A DNA stretch of 64,000 nt, from contig NZ_CP118164.1 in assembly GCF_028748185.1 (NCBI RefSeq), positions 1,550,001 through 1,614,000 of the forward strand, in the 5' to 3' direction. A program made the position numbers and the translations under genes. The notes under the pieces are model-generated. The model ran no database searches, was not told the DNA's origin, and was given only the letters and a program-made list of their open reading frames with translations. Below, one piece after another: positions 42,729 to 51,790 of this stretch; the stretch's first letter is position 1; the number at the start of each line of letters is the position of its first letter. The DNA comes from Bremerella sp. P1 (GTDB lineage Bacteria > Planctomycetota > Planctomycetia > Pirellulales > Pirellulaceae).

Positions 42729-45700
42729 ATGGCCGATTGGCGTGAAGGTAAGAGTAAACCGAAGTCCAAAAGCAAACCGGCCAGTTCTCCTCCGCCTGCT
42801 TCCAAGGCTCCCAAAGATCCTTCTGATTGGCGTGGTCGCAAAAAGCACGAACAAGCAGCAGGAGGTCATCGTTCCGATAAGACGTATCTCCAAGAGAACA
42901 AGCCGAAGGGGCCGAAGCATATCGGCATTCTCAACCTTCTGCTGTTTGCCTTGGTACTACTGGTTGGCTCGTTCATCGCCATTATTGGCTGCCAACCGAC
43001 CAAGACCCCGATGATGCACCTGGCCACGTTCGAGCATGATGACTCGTTGTGGGGCCCCAATGCGTTTGCCCAAGAGGATCGCAGCAACTTCACGCTCTCG
43101 ATGGAAGACTCGGCGAGCAACATCGAACTGGTCGCTGGACAAGGAATGGCTGCCGGCGCCGAACAGAAGAAGCCTTGGACCAATCTGAACGACTCCGAAT
43201 TCACGTCTGCCGTGACGAAATACCTGGATATCGCCAATGGCCCAGGAGGACCTCGGCCCGGTGGCTGGATCTTCTATTTAAGTTGCCATGGCGTGACCAA
43301 CTTCGATGGCGTTCCCTACCTGGTGGCAAAGAACAGCCAGGCCCTTTCTCCCGAGAAGCCGGAAGCCAACGCCAAACTAGTTCCCCTGGAATCAGTCCTC
43401 CGCGCGATCGCCGATCACCCGAAGGTGAAGAAGCACCCGAAGTCCTATAAGCTTTTGGTCTTCGACATCGGACGTATGGAGTCTCAATGGTCGGCCAACC
43501 GTCTCTTTAATGACTTTCCCTCTTCCGCACAGTTGTTGGCCAAAACGCTGCCGCAAGACATTCAACTCTCGAACACTTATCTTCTGCTGTCCAATAGCGA
43601 TGGACAAAAGTCGTGGGCCAATCCGTACGAAGGAGGCTCCAATTTCGGCCTCTTCTTCGGTCGCGGATTGATGGGTGCGGCCAACGAGATGGCCTCGTCG
43701 GTAGACGACGACAGCGTTTCCCTCGCAGAGATGGAAGCGTACCTGACCAAGAATGTCGACGACTGGGCTGTCCAGCATCGCAACTCCCGCCAGGTTCCTG
43801 TCTTGATTCCGATTGGGCAATCTCCTGGCGCTGCCAATGTGCTGCTAAGCCGAGTCGGCGATGCCAAATTCCAGATTAGTCCCAACAGTGCCGCCGGTTC
43901 GACCACTTCCGACCAGGAGCGCCTGGCGCAGCTCTGGGATGCGTTGCAACTTCTCGGAGATCATGGTGCTCTGAGGTTGGCACCTTATCGATTCAGCTTG
44001 ATTCAATACGACCTGATCCGAGCCGAAAGTCTTGCGGAGTCTGGTGTCGCCTATCAATCAGAACTGACGCAAAGCCTGAAGGCCTTGAACAAGTCGATCG
44101 ACAACTTGGCCATGACGCTCGCCCAGTACGATACCGGGGCGAAAAGCGCCATCATGAACTCGCAGCTGCCGTATTATCAGGGAAGCAGCTTACAGCGCGA
44201 TCTGGCCGAAGCCGAGCCTTTCCCGGTCAGCAGCCTGGCCTGCTGGCGGTCGACGAACCCAGGCCCGCTTACCAAGATCCCTACGCTCGCAGAATTGAAA
44301 GCCAACGCAGACAAGATCGAGGAAGAATCCAAAGACAAAGAGATTCCCACCGACAAAAGAACGAAGCCGCTGGTTTGCGAAGACTACTACGCCGCAGCAG
44401 AGTTCCTGCTGGATCATTACACGACCGAAAACCAGCGGGACATGACCCCCGCGAATATCAATTTGATCTTGGAATACTTGCGTTCAGCTCCGAACTCGCC
44501 GGTTAAAGGTGAAAACGAAGGCATGCATGTCATCGAGATCGAGTTTCTCGCGATGCTGCGTGACTTCTTCCAAACGCTGGAGACGAACTTTGGCATCGAA
44601 GCGACGTCCTATGATGCGACGGACTATCGCAATGCCATGGTCGACGCTCTGGCCTGTCGTCGTCGCATGGAAAAGATCGCCTTCGTCGAAGACCAACGCG
44701 TTTTCCCCTGGCTCGAGCAAGGGCTCGACAACGCCGACGAAACACGTCGCGAAGCCGAAGACCGCTTGTTCGCTCTACAGCCCAAGAAGACCATCGAACT
44801 GATTCAACCGTTGGCCGACGGGTCGAAGGGGCTAGAAGCTCTAGAAAAGAAAAAGGCCCGCCTGATCGAAGCCTATGTAGTGGTCGACAGCGTCAGGGCA
44901 TCTGCTCCGTTCTTGCTTTCGTGGCTGACCCATCATCCCTACCCCAATGCCGATCGTCAGCTGCGTATGGGACAGGTAACCGCTGCCATCGAGAAAACCC
45001 ACGAACTGGCAGATGCCCTCACACCACGAAAGCTGGAAGGCGAGAGTCGTCCTGACTATACCAAGGTGCCCGTTCCCGAGCAGGCATTAATCGATGAGAT
45101 CACCCAAAACTACAGCGATGTGGTTCGTTTCCTGAATCGTGAGTCGCAAGACATCATCGATGCCCAAGGTGGCAAGGATCGTTCCGATTCGGAAACGCTA
45201 CTGGAAATCTACAACCTGTTGCGAGTTCGCTTCGTCGCGAAGCTGACTCCTTCGATGACGACCTACGATCGAAATTCACTGCGGGCTAAGAAGCAGTCGA
45301 TCCTGGGGCAGTCGTTAGGCAACGTCAACGTCAAGCCGGACTCGATGAGCCCGTTGATTCTGGGGCTGTCCTCGTACGAGAAAGGCCCATGGCAATTGGC
45401 CATGAACCAAGCCGGCGGTCCTTCTGATTACCGCATCGCCCCGCTCAGCCCGGATCGTGAGGCGAATGCCCAGTTGCTTTTGAAAGACACTGGCGCAGTA
45501 GTTCTGTTTGCTGAAAAGGTGGTCGAGCAGGCACTGGAAAGCTCGCTGGCTCCGACGCGCGAGATTGAATCGTTTCCGAGTGCTCCGAATGCTGCCGAGG
45601 CAACCGCATTTACCGGTTTGGTTGTCCGCAACCGTTCTCGCGTGGATGGCAATGTGAAGACGCCTTCCCAGATCGAATTCCGTATTCAGCGGAAGGAACA

Positions 45701-48032
45701 CCTGGCCTGGTCGGCCAATCGGGCGATGGAAGATTTCTGGGGCAATAACTCCCTCAATCCTTACTTCGACCGGCTCTCGCAAAGCTTTCTCGAACCCTTC
45801 AGCCTTGAGTCGGCGAATGCTCCTAGTGAACTGTCTGGCAAGGTCATCAATCGGCTCAGTACGCTACGAAAAGACTATAGCCGTTGGGTCGAAGTCGGTA
45901 ACCCGCCCGAGTCGATCAACGACTCTTCCGACGATATCAAACATAAGATGACCATTCATTATCCGCAGTCGATCCCCGCCGGCATCTCCGCGATCGACTT
46001 GCTGGTCGACGAAGGGAAAGCAATCGCCGTCGCAGACTCCAGCGGTCAGGTCGAGCCGAGTCATCCGTTTGACACGCAGCCGGTGGGTCTCTACCAGGCA
46101 CAGCGTCCCTTCGAGCAGATCATCAAAACTAAGCAGGTCTTGCAGACCACGGCCCGTACCGAGCGGATTCGTTTTCGTGGCAATGCCCGGCGTTTCCCAC
46201 TTCAGATCTCAGGTACGCAACGACCAGATAGCATTACCCAGGTTGTTGACATCAATCCCTTCCCATTTCGTCAGCCTACCGTCTCGGTGACAGGCGAGCT
46301 GTCTGGTACTGCGGACGTGATCTTCATCCTGGATTGCTCGGCGACCATGGCGAAAACGGTTCCCGGCAATCCACCAGCTTCACGCATGAGCGTTGCCAAG
46401 GGTGTGCTCAAAGATATCCTGGGAACGATGGCGAGTCCCAAGGGGCAGTTCCGTGTCCTCACCTATGCGTTTGGCAGCCGAGTTGGCTGGGATGCCAACA
46501 ACAAGGCAATCCAGCGACCTGGTGTTGATGTGCCTGCGGGAATCGTGCCGGCAAATGACGTCATGGCATTGGTGAATCAGAATCTGACGCCGCTGCTCAA
46601 TCGTGCTCCGCAACGAAATGAACCCGGCGTGGATGTCGCCCGCATTCAGGACGAAATTGAAGGCCTGGAAGCGTTCGGCGAAACTCCCCTCTACTATTCG
46701 ATCTATCAAGCCCTGCAAAAGGTCGACCCCAGCAAGCCAACCCAGATCATCGTCATCACCGATGGTGCGAACGACCAGGCCGATGATCCCGCAGGCCGGC
46801 CATTCCGCACCAGTGCGATCAATCTGATCGATGAACTAGAAAAGCCCAAGTATCGCAACACCCAGCTGCAAGTCGTAGGATTCGCCTTGGGACAACAGGC
46901 ACGCAACCTGGAGACCGATCCTAATTCCAAACCGCCTGCGAATACGCTGACTGAGATTGCCTGGCTAGCGAAGAACCGCGGACGGGGTGGCTTCCTGCCT
47001 GCCGACCAACAGATTGAGCTAAAGCGGCGCATCGAGGAGTTGATTAAGACCAAGATTTACTTCTCGGTTCAGCGAACCGACGATCCCAAAGAGCCTGTCC
47101 CCTACGATTTCGGGGCCATCTGGTACGCCAAGGATCGCTTCGATGATCGCCGGCATGACTATACCGTGCGCGAACTCCACACGGACGATACAGCAAAAAT
47201 CCAGCTGCGTGGTGGCGAAAAGGTCCGCCTGGCATACGACGGGAAGCTCAAGCAACTAGTGTTCATCGATGACCCAGCTGAGGAAGCCGCCCAGGCCAAT
47301 ATTTCGGTCAATGATGCTCTGAAATACGACGGCGAGTACGTGGCTCGGATCCTCAATTTCCAAGCGCCGGACCCTGATACTGGCACGCTGGAAATTCCGA
47401 CCCGTCTCGAGAACACCAACAACACACACTTCACGGTCCGTCCCTTCCATATCTGGGCCGAGATCGTACCGAGCGTGACCAACGCGTTCAGTCCCAACGA
47501 AGTTTTCGAGACGCGGTACTTCAGTGATGTACTGCTACGAAATGAAACGCAGTTTCCGGAATTCTTGATTCGCTTGAATCAGTGGCAGCCGGCGGCCAAG
47601 TGGGCGCGTGTAAAGATTTACACCCAGCTCGAGAAGCCGATCAAGCCGAAGAAGACCATCTCGCTGAGGGATCTGCTGGTCAACAATGTCACCAACAGTG
47701 GCGCCGACTTCGAGTCAGGCAATTTCAAGGTCGAGTCCTCGACGAGCCTGGATCAATACAAGTACCACATTGTGGTGCGGGTTGATCCAGGAACGCAGGG
47801 AATTCAGCCTCATCATGTCGGCATCACGCCATCTCCGCCGCGAATTCAGCGAACGTACACCCTCGCAGGGGATGGTAGCAAAGAGATCCTGAATATCACC
47901 CATCGATTCATGTACGAAAGCAAGACCGACGTCGAAGCGGCGGCCGATCCGAGAATCGATATCTGGACGCGGGAACAATTGACCACAGGGGCTCCGTCCT
48001 TCTCGGTCGACGTGCAAATCCCTAAATGGTGA
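42729..48032 (+). CDS. Giant membrane-anchored protein with inactive caspase-like and vWA domains
   Basis: A 1767-aa protein. A Lys/Pro/Ser-rich cytoplasmic tail (1-64) precedes one TM segment (66-87). A caspase-like domain (about 165-365) shows FYLSCHGVTNFDG (His187-Gly188) but KLLVFDIGRM has Gly248 where Cys is needed, so peptidase activity is unlikely. A long helical region (about 400-900) and beta segments follow. A vWA domain starts near 1195: the MIDAS motif D1202-x-S-x-T1206 (DCSAT) and a second Asp1345 in VITDGAND are present, so metal-dependent ligand binding is plausible. AGGAG lies upstream of ATG 42729 at a long spacing. It is followed by hcp, vgrG and PAAR genes. Confidence 0.83.
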   Translation: MADWREGKSKPKSKSKPASSPPPASKAPKDPSDWRGRKKHEQAAGGHRSDKTYLQENKPKGPKHIGILNLLLFALVLLVGSFIAIIGCQPTKTPMMHLATFEHDDSLWGPNAFAQEDRSNFTLSMEDSASNIELVAGQGMAAGAEQKKPWTNLNDSEFTSAVTKYLDIANGPGGPRPGGWIFYLSCHGVTNFDGVPYLVAKNSQALSPEKPEANAKLVPLESVLRAIADHPKVKKHPKSYKLLVFDIGRMESQWSANRLFNDFPSSAQLLAKTLPQDIQLSNTYLLLSNSDGQKSWANPYEGGSNFGLFFGRGLMGAANEMASSVDDDSVSLAEMEAYLTKNVDDWAVQHRNSRQVPVLIPIGQSPGAANVLLSRVGDAKFQISPNSAAGSTTSDQERLAQLWDALQLLGDHGALRLAPYRFSLIQYDLIRAESLAESGVAYQSELTQSLKALNKSIDNLAMTLAQYDTGAKSAIMNSQLPYYQGSSLQRDLAEAEPFPVSSLACWRSTNPGPLTKIPTLAELKANADKIEEESKDKEIPTDKRTKPLVCEDYYAAAEFLLDHYTTENQRDMTPANINLILEYLRSAPNSPVKGENEGMHVIEIEFLAMLRDFFQTLETNFGIEATSYDATDYRNAMVDALACRRRMEKIAFVEDQRVFPWLEQGLDNADETRREAEDRLFALQPKKTIELIQPLADGSKGLEALEKKKARLIEAYVVVDSVRASAPFLLSWLTHHPYPNADRQLRMGQVTAAIEKTHELADALTPRKLEGESRPDYTKVPVPEQALIDEITQNYSDVVRFLNRESQDIIDAQGGKDRSDSETLLEIYNLLRVRFVAKLTPSMTTYDRNSLRAKKQSILGQSLGNVNVKPDSMSPLILGLSSYEKGPWQLAMNQAGGPSDYRIAPLSPDREANAQLLLKDTGAVVLFAEKVVEQALESSLAPTREIESFPSAPNAAEATAFTGLVVRNRSRVDGNVKTPSQIEFRIQRKEHLAWSANRAMEDFWGNNSLNPYFDRLSQSFLEPFSLESANAPSELSGKVINRLSTLRKDYSRWVEVGNPPESINDSSDDIKHKMTIHYPQSIPAGISAIDLLVDEGKAIAVADSSGQVEPSHPFDTQPVGLYQAQRPFEQIIKTKQVLQTTARTERIRFRGNARRFPLQISGTQRPDSITQVVDINPFPFRQPTVSVTGELSGTADVIFILDCSATMAKTVPGNPPASRMSVAKGVLKDILGTMASPKGQFRVLTYAFGSRVGWDANNKAIQRPGVDVPAGIVPANDVMALVNQNLTPLLNRAPQRNEPGVDVARIQDEIEGLEAFGETPLYYSIYQALQKVDPSKPTQIIVITDGANDQADDPAGRPFRTSAINLIDELEKPKYRNTQLQVVGFALGQQARNLETDPNSKPPANTLTEIAWLAKNRGRGGFLPADQQIELKRRIEELIKTKIYFSVQRTDDPKEPVPYDFGAIWYAKDRFDDRRHDYTVRELHTDDTAKIQLRGGEKVRLAYDGKLKQLVFIDDPAEEAAQANISVNDALKYDGEYVARILNFQAPDPDTGTLEIPTRLENTNNTHFTVRPFHIWAEIVPSVTNAFSPNEVFETRYFSDVLLRNETQFPEFLIRLNQWQPAAKWARVKIYTQLEKPIKPKKTISLRDLLVNNVTNSGADFESGNFKVESSTSLDQYKYHIVVRVDPGTQGIQPHHVGITPSPPRIQRTYTLAGDGSKEILNITHRFMYESKTDVEAAADPRIDIWTREQLTTGAPSFSVDVQIPKW

Positions 48033-48433
48033 TAGTCTCGCTCGGCATCATGAGTTGAGTTAATGCTATTGCGACACTTGAGTTCGGCCGTTCTGTCAGT
48101 TGCGTTCCGACTGCGATCGGAACACCGGTCTTTAGCCGCCAGTGCGCCCAGATCCCGGCATAAACCGGGCGTTCGATGCTTGCCACAAGCTATTAAATGA
48201 CAACGCTTTAAGGACGCCCGCTGGATTCTCTTACCCAGCGGAAAATGTTTTCCCAGATTCTTTCTGAAAACCACGCAACGATTTCCGGGATGCGCCGTAA
48301 ACCTAGGTACATTCAGGGGAAGCGAGGCCAACCTGAGTTCAAAACACAGGGGTTTCGCATTGGACAGAAGAGCCAAAGCCGATTCCATCGTTCCATCTAA
48401 CACATTTTCACGATTTTGAGGGAGAGTTAAGTA
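48033..48433. promoter_or_regulatory. Long leader/promoter region of hcp with three inverted repeats
   Basis: A 401-bp gap. Three hairpins lie in it: 48104-48123 (GTTCCGA/TCGGAAC, 6-nt loop), 48154-48169 (CCCGG/CCGGG) and 48218-48241 (CCGCTGG/CCAGCGG, 10-nt loop). The first may end the giant gene; the others may structure the hcp leader. GGGAGAG precedes the hcp ATG. No clear promoter boxes were recognised. Confidence 0.4.
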
Positions 48434-48925
48434 ATGGCTGGTTACATCTTTTTCGACGCCATTCCTGGGGAAAGCACCGATTCGGAACACAAGAACTGGA
48501 TCAACCTGTTGTCGGTGAGCGAGGCTATTTCTCGCATGGTGCAGCGTGGTAAGTCGGGTTCGTCGCGTAACGTGCAAAGTGCCGTCTTCGACGACCTGGT
48601 CTGTGTCAAAGAACTGGACAAGTCGACTCCAAAGATCATCGAGTCGGTCGCTTCCGGTAAGGTTCACCCGGTCGTCAAGCTCGACCTGTGCCAATCGCTG
48701 GGTGACAAGGGCAAGCGTCTGCCTTACTTCCAGTTCGAGTTGAAGAACGTGATCGTCACCAGCTACAGCTTCAGTGCTGCGGTTGACGACGATGGTACCG
48801 TGCCAACAGAATCGTTCGGCCTGAACTTTGAAGAAGGCAAGTGGACCTACAATCAGTACGGTAAGGACGGATCGAACCAAGGTAAAGTCGAAGCCACCTG
48901 GAAGGTGGAAGAAGGCACTACCTAG
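48434..48925 (+). CDS. hcp: Hcp-like T6SS tube protein
   Basis: A 163-aa protein of the Hcp family: the MAGYIFFDAIPGEST start, the WINLLSVSEAIS strand, DLVCVKELDKSTP, and the long LPYFQFELKNVIVTSYSFSA stretch with the typical FEEGKWTY close. Hexamers of Hcp stack to form the inner tube expelled by the sheath. ATG 48434 has GGAGAG upstream. A strong terminator directly after the gene lets Hcp be made independently and in excess of vgrG. Confidence 0.93.
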   Translation: MAGYIFFDAIPGESTDSEHKNWINLLSVSEAISRMVQRGKSGSSRNVQSAVFDDLVCVKELDKSTPKIIESVASGKVHPVVKLDLCQSLGDKGKRLPYFQFELKNVIVTSYSFSAAVDDDGTVPTESFGLNFEEGKWTYNQYGKDGSNQGKVEATWKVEEGTT

Positions 48926-48943
48926 TCCGATCGCGGATCAGCG

Positions 48944-48981
48944 ACGCAGGGGAATCGCAATTCGCGCTCCCCTGCGTTTTT
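48944..48981 (+). terminator. Rho-independent terminator of hcp
   Basis: A 10-bp perfect stem (ACGCAGGGGA with TCCCCTGCGT), 14-nt loop and a T-run to 48981. vgrG starts 93 bp later, so it needs read-through or its own promoter. Confidence 0.9.
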
Positions 48982-49073
48982 GCATTCGCACTGGGCACGA
49001 ACGTCAAGCCAACGCACCTTATCCAGATCGTTGGTTTTCTTACAGCTAAACCACCTCGGGCGTTCCACCGACC

Positions 49074-51407
49074 ATGAATCAAGCACAAGAGCACCGCGCA
49101 TTTGCCCTCGAAGACAGCTTGGGGGAGGATTTCTTTCTCTTGTCGTACACGGGGAACGAGGGGATCTCGAGACTGTTTAACTATCAGCTTTCGTTGGTAT
49201 CTCGCCGAGAGAATCTGGAGCACAAGCCAGAAGAAATCATCAACAAGGAAGCCAAGATCCGCTTCTCTTACGGCGACAACGAAAAACGCTACATCAAAGG
49301 TTACATCAATCGTTTCTCGTCCGATTATCAGCCTGGCACCATGGCGCAGTTCAACGCCGAAATGGTTCCGTGGCTCTGGTTTCTGACGCAAACGTCCGAC
49401 TGCCGAATCTTCGAAGATAAAACCATTCCGGAAATCATCGAAGACGTCTTTAACAGCGAACCGATCAGTAGCATTGCAAAATTCAGCACCAATCTGCAGA
49501 AGAACTATCCGAAGCTCGAGTACTGCGTGCAATACCGCGAGACCGACTTCAACTTCGTCAGCCGCCTGATGGAAGAAGCAGGTATTTTCTACTTCTTCGA
49601 CAACTCAGGAGATGGTTCGAACAGCGATAAGTTGATTCTCGCCGATAACGCCCAGGCGTATTTCGATACGGCCGAGAAAGACGCCATCCAACGTACATCG
49701 TCGGCCGGAACGCACGGATACGAGTCCGAGATTCTCGATTGGGAACATCGCTACGAATTCGTCTCGGGCAAGTGGACCCATTCCGATCACACCTTTAAAG
49801 AACCCTACGAGAACTTCGAGAAGAACTCGGAGACGAAGATCAGCAACCAGCTTAGCTCGGACTTCAAGAAGTACGAACTGTATGATCACCCAGGCGACTT
49901 CGTCGACTCGAAGTCTTCGGGCAATGCCAGTTCGCAGTCGACCGAACTCTCGAAGGTTCGCATGGGCGAAGAGGAGGTTGTGTTTGATCGTGTCGTAGCT
50001 ACGAGCGACTGTACTACCTTCGCTCCCGGCGGGAAATTCACGCTCAACTCCAAACGCGTTCCAGCAGACGACGGCAAGACGTTCGCGATCATTTCGATTC
50101 AACACACCGGATCGAACGCGAGCTATACCACCGGTTCTGAGTCGGGAACGGAATACAGCAATACCTTCACGTGTATCCCGGAAGACGCGATCTACAATCC
50201 GCCCCGTACCACGCCAAAGCCGATGGTGGCCGGTATCCAAACGGCAACTGTCGTGGGTCCGGACGGTGAAGAAATTCATACCGATGAATACGCGCGAATT
50301 AAGTGCCTGTTCCATTGGGCTCGGCCTAAGAACAAGAATCGCAAGAAGCCTGACACTGAAATCTCGTGCTGGGTACGTGTTGCTCAGGCGTCTGCCGGAA
50401 AAAAGTGGGGCTTCCTCTCGATACCGCGTATTGGCCAAGAGGTTGTTGTCGACTTTTTAGACGGCAATCCCGATCGACCGCTCGTTGTCGGGTCGGTTTA
50501 CAACGAGATCCAGAAGACGGCATACAACCTTCCGGACGACAAAGCCAAGACGTATTTCAAGACCAACAGTACGCCTGGTGGTGATGGATTCAACGAACTC
50601 TTCTTCGACGACAAAGCGGAGAAAGAGCGGATTTTTCTACACGCCCAGAAGGACTTGGATGTCCGCGTGCGTAATGACTCGCGTAACCGCACCTACGGCA
50701 ATCGTTCGCAGATCATTGGTTGGGAAAAAGACGGAGACAAAGGCGGTTCCCAGCGGGAAATGATTTACCAAGACAAAGAGATCAACGTCAAACGTCATCA
50801 GATCGAGCACATCGAAGGCAATCATCAAATGATGATTGGTAATGGCGAAGAGCCTTCGGGTGGCAACCTGGCAATCGTTATCGAAAAGAATGTGGGAATC
50901 CTGATCGGGCAAGAGGGTTCAGGCCTGACCAACGAAGGGGACTCCAAGACCTGGATCAAAGGCTCGCAGGATATATCGGTCGATAAGGACTGGCGGCAAA
51001 GCTCCAAGTCGCTTCATATCAGCGTCGACAACGCCTACAACTCGAAGGCCACCGACATCAGCACCGAAGCCCAGATGGATCTCCAATCCAAGGCCGGCAT
51101 GAACATGAACTACGGTGCTGGTATGGACCTGAATCTGAAGGGCGGCATGAACGTCAACATCGAAGCTGGTCTGAGCCTTTCGCTGAAGGTTGGTGGTAAC
51201 TTCATCAACATCAACCCAGGCGGCGTCTTCATTCAGGGAACGTTGGTGAATATCAACAGCGGTGGCTCGGCAACGTCCGCGGCCGACGCCAGTCCCGCTT
51301 CGCCTGATTCACCGGTCAAACCAGAACAGAACGTTGAAGAAGCCGCTCCGACTGAACCAGACATGGCTCACAATGAAGAAACCGGCTTCAAGTCCGCACC
51401 TGATTAA
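49074..51407 (+). CDS. vgrG: T6SS spike protein VgrG (TssI)
   Basis: A 777-aa VgrG. The gp27-like part (about 1-390) includes FFLLSYTGNEGISRLFNYQL near the start and the FVSRLMEEAGIFYFF motif. The gp5 OB-fold segment (about 400-490) has IKCLFHWARPKN and SIPRIGQEVVVDFLDGNPDR. The repetitive beta-helix (about 600-735) ends in Gly/Asn-rich repeats. The roughly 40-residue tail is Pro/Ala/Ser-rich, with no added effector domain. The trimer caps the Hcp tube and carries PAAR and effectors. The start at ATG 49074 lacks a strong ribosome-binding site. The PAAR gene lies 24 bp downstream. Confidence 0.95.
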   Translation: MNQAQEHRAFALEDSLGEDFFLLSYTGNEGISRLFNYQLSLVSRRENLEHKPEEIINKEAKIRFSYGDNEKRYIKGYINRFSSDYQPGTMAQFNAEMVPWLWFLTQTSDCRIFEDKTIPEIIEDVFNSEPISSIAKFSTNLQKNYPKLEYCVQYRETDFNFVSRLMEEAGIFYFFDNSGDGSNSDKLILADNAQAYFDTAEKDAIQRTSSAGTHGYESEILDWEHRYEFVSGKWTHSDHTFKEPYENFEKNSETKISNQLSSDFKKYELYDHPGDFVDSKSSGNASSQSTELSKVRMGEEEVVFDRVVATSDCTTFAPGGKFTLNSKRVPADDGKTFAIISIQHTGSNASYTTGSESGTEYSNTFTCIPEDAIYNPPRTTPKPMVAGIQTATVVGPDGEEIHTDEYARIKCLFHWARPKNKNRKKPDTEISCWVRVAQASAGKKWGFLSIPRIGQEVVVDFLDGNPDRPLVVGSVYNEIQKTAYNLPDDKAKTYFKTNSTPGGDGFNELFFDDKAEKERIFLHAQKDLDVRVRNDSRNRTYGNRSQIIGWEKDGDKGGSQREMIYQDKEINVKRHQIEHIEGNHQMMIGNGEEPSGGNLAIVIEKNVGILIGQEGSGLTNEGDSKTWIKGSQDISVDKDWRQSSKSLHISVDNAYNSKATDISTEAQMDLQSKAGMNMNYGAGMDLNLKGGMNVNIEAGLSLSLKVGGNFININPGGVFIQGTLVNINSGGSATSAADASPASPDSPVKPEQNVEEAAPTEPDMAHNEETGFKSAPD

Positions 51408-51431
51408 TGGTCTTTGCAGAAGAGGTAACTC

Positions 51432-51722
51432 ATGCCGCCAGCAGCTCGAATTAGCGACATGCACACTTGTCCGATGGTCAACCCAGGCCCTGTCCCACAT
51501 GTTGGCGGGCCGGTGTGCATGGGATCGCCCAACGTGATTATTGGTTTCATGCCGGCGGCTCGCGTTGGCGACATGGCTGTCTGTGTTGGTCCGCCAGACG
51601 TCATCGCCAAAGGTTCGATGACGGTCATGATTGGCTGCATGCCAGCGGCACGACTTGGCGACAGTACCGCTCACGGCGGCGTCATTACCGTAGGTTTTCC
51701 GCAAGTGATGATCGGCGGATAG
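51432..51722 (+). CDS. PAAR-repeat spike-tip protein
   Basis: A 96-aa PAAR protein: PAARISDMHTCPMV, then MPAARVGDMAVCVGPPDVI and MPAARLGDSTAHGG, with repeated Pro-Ala-Ala-Arg motifs and His/Cys that can bind a zinc at the tip. It sharpens the VgrG spike and can carry effectors. GAGG precedes the ATG. No fused effector domain is present, so cargo must be recruited non-covalently, consistent with the DUF4123-like domains nearby. Confidence 0.94.
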   Translation: MPPAARISDMHTCPMVNPGPVPHVGGPVCMGSPNVIIGFMPAARVGDMAVCVGPPDVIAKGSMTVMIGCMPAARLGDSTAHGGVITVGFPQVMIGG

Positions 51723-51752
51723 CAGAGATCTTCTCGAGAATACGATCTCTGC
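51722..51752. terminator. Hairpin between convergent PAAR and FHA genes
   Basis: A 9-bp perfect stem (GCAGAGATC with GATCTCTGC) with a 13-nt loop starting at the PAAR stop codon. There is no T-run on either side, so termination would be inefficient or factor-assisted. Confidence 0.5.
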
Positions 51753-51790
51753 CCAGATGCTTCCTTCTGTGGGTCAAACCCAAACGGGAA

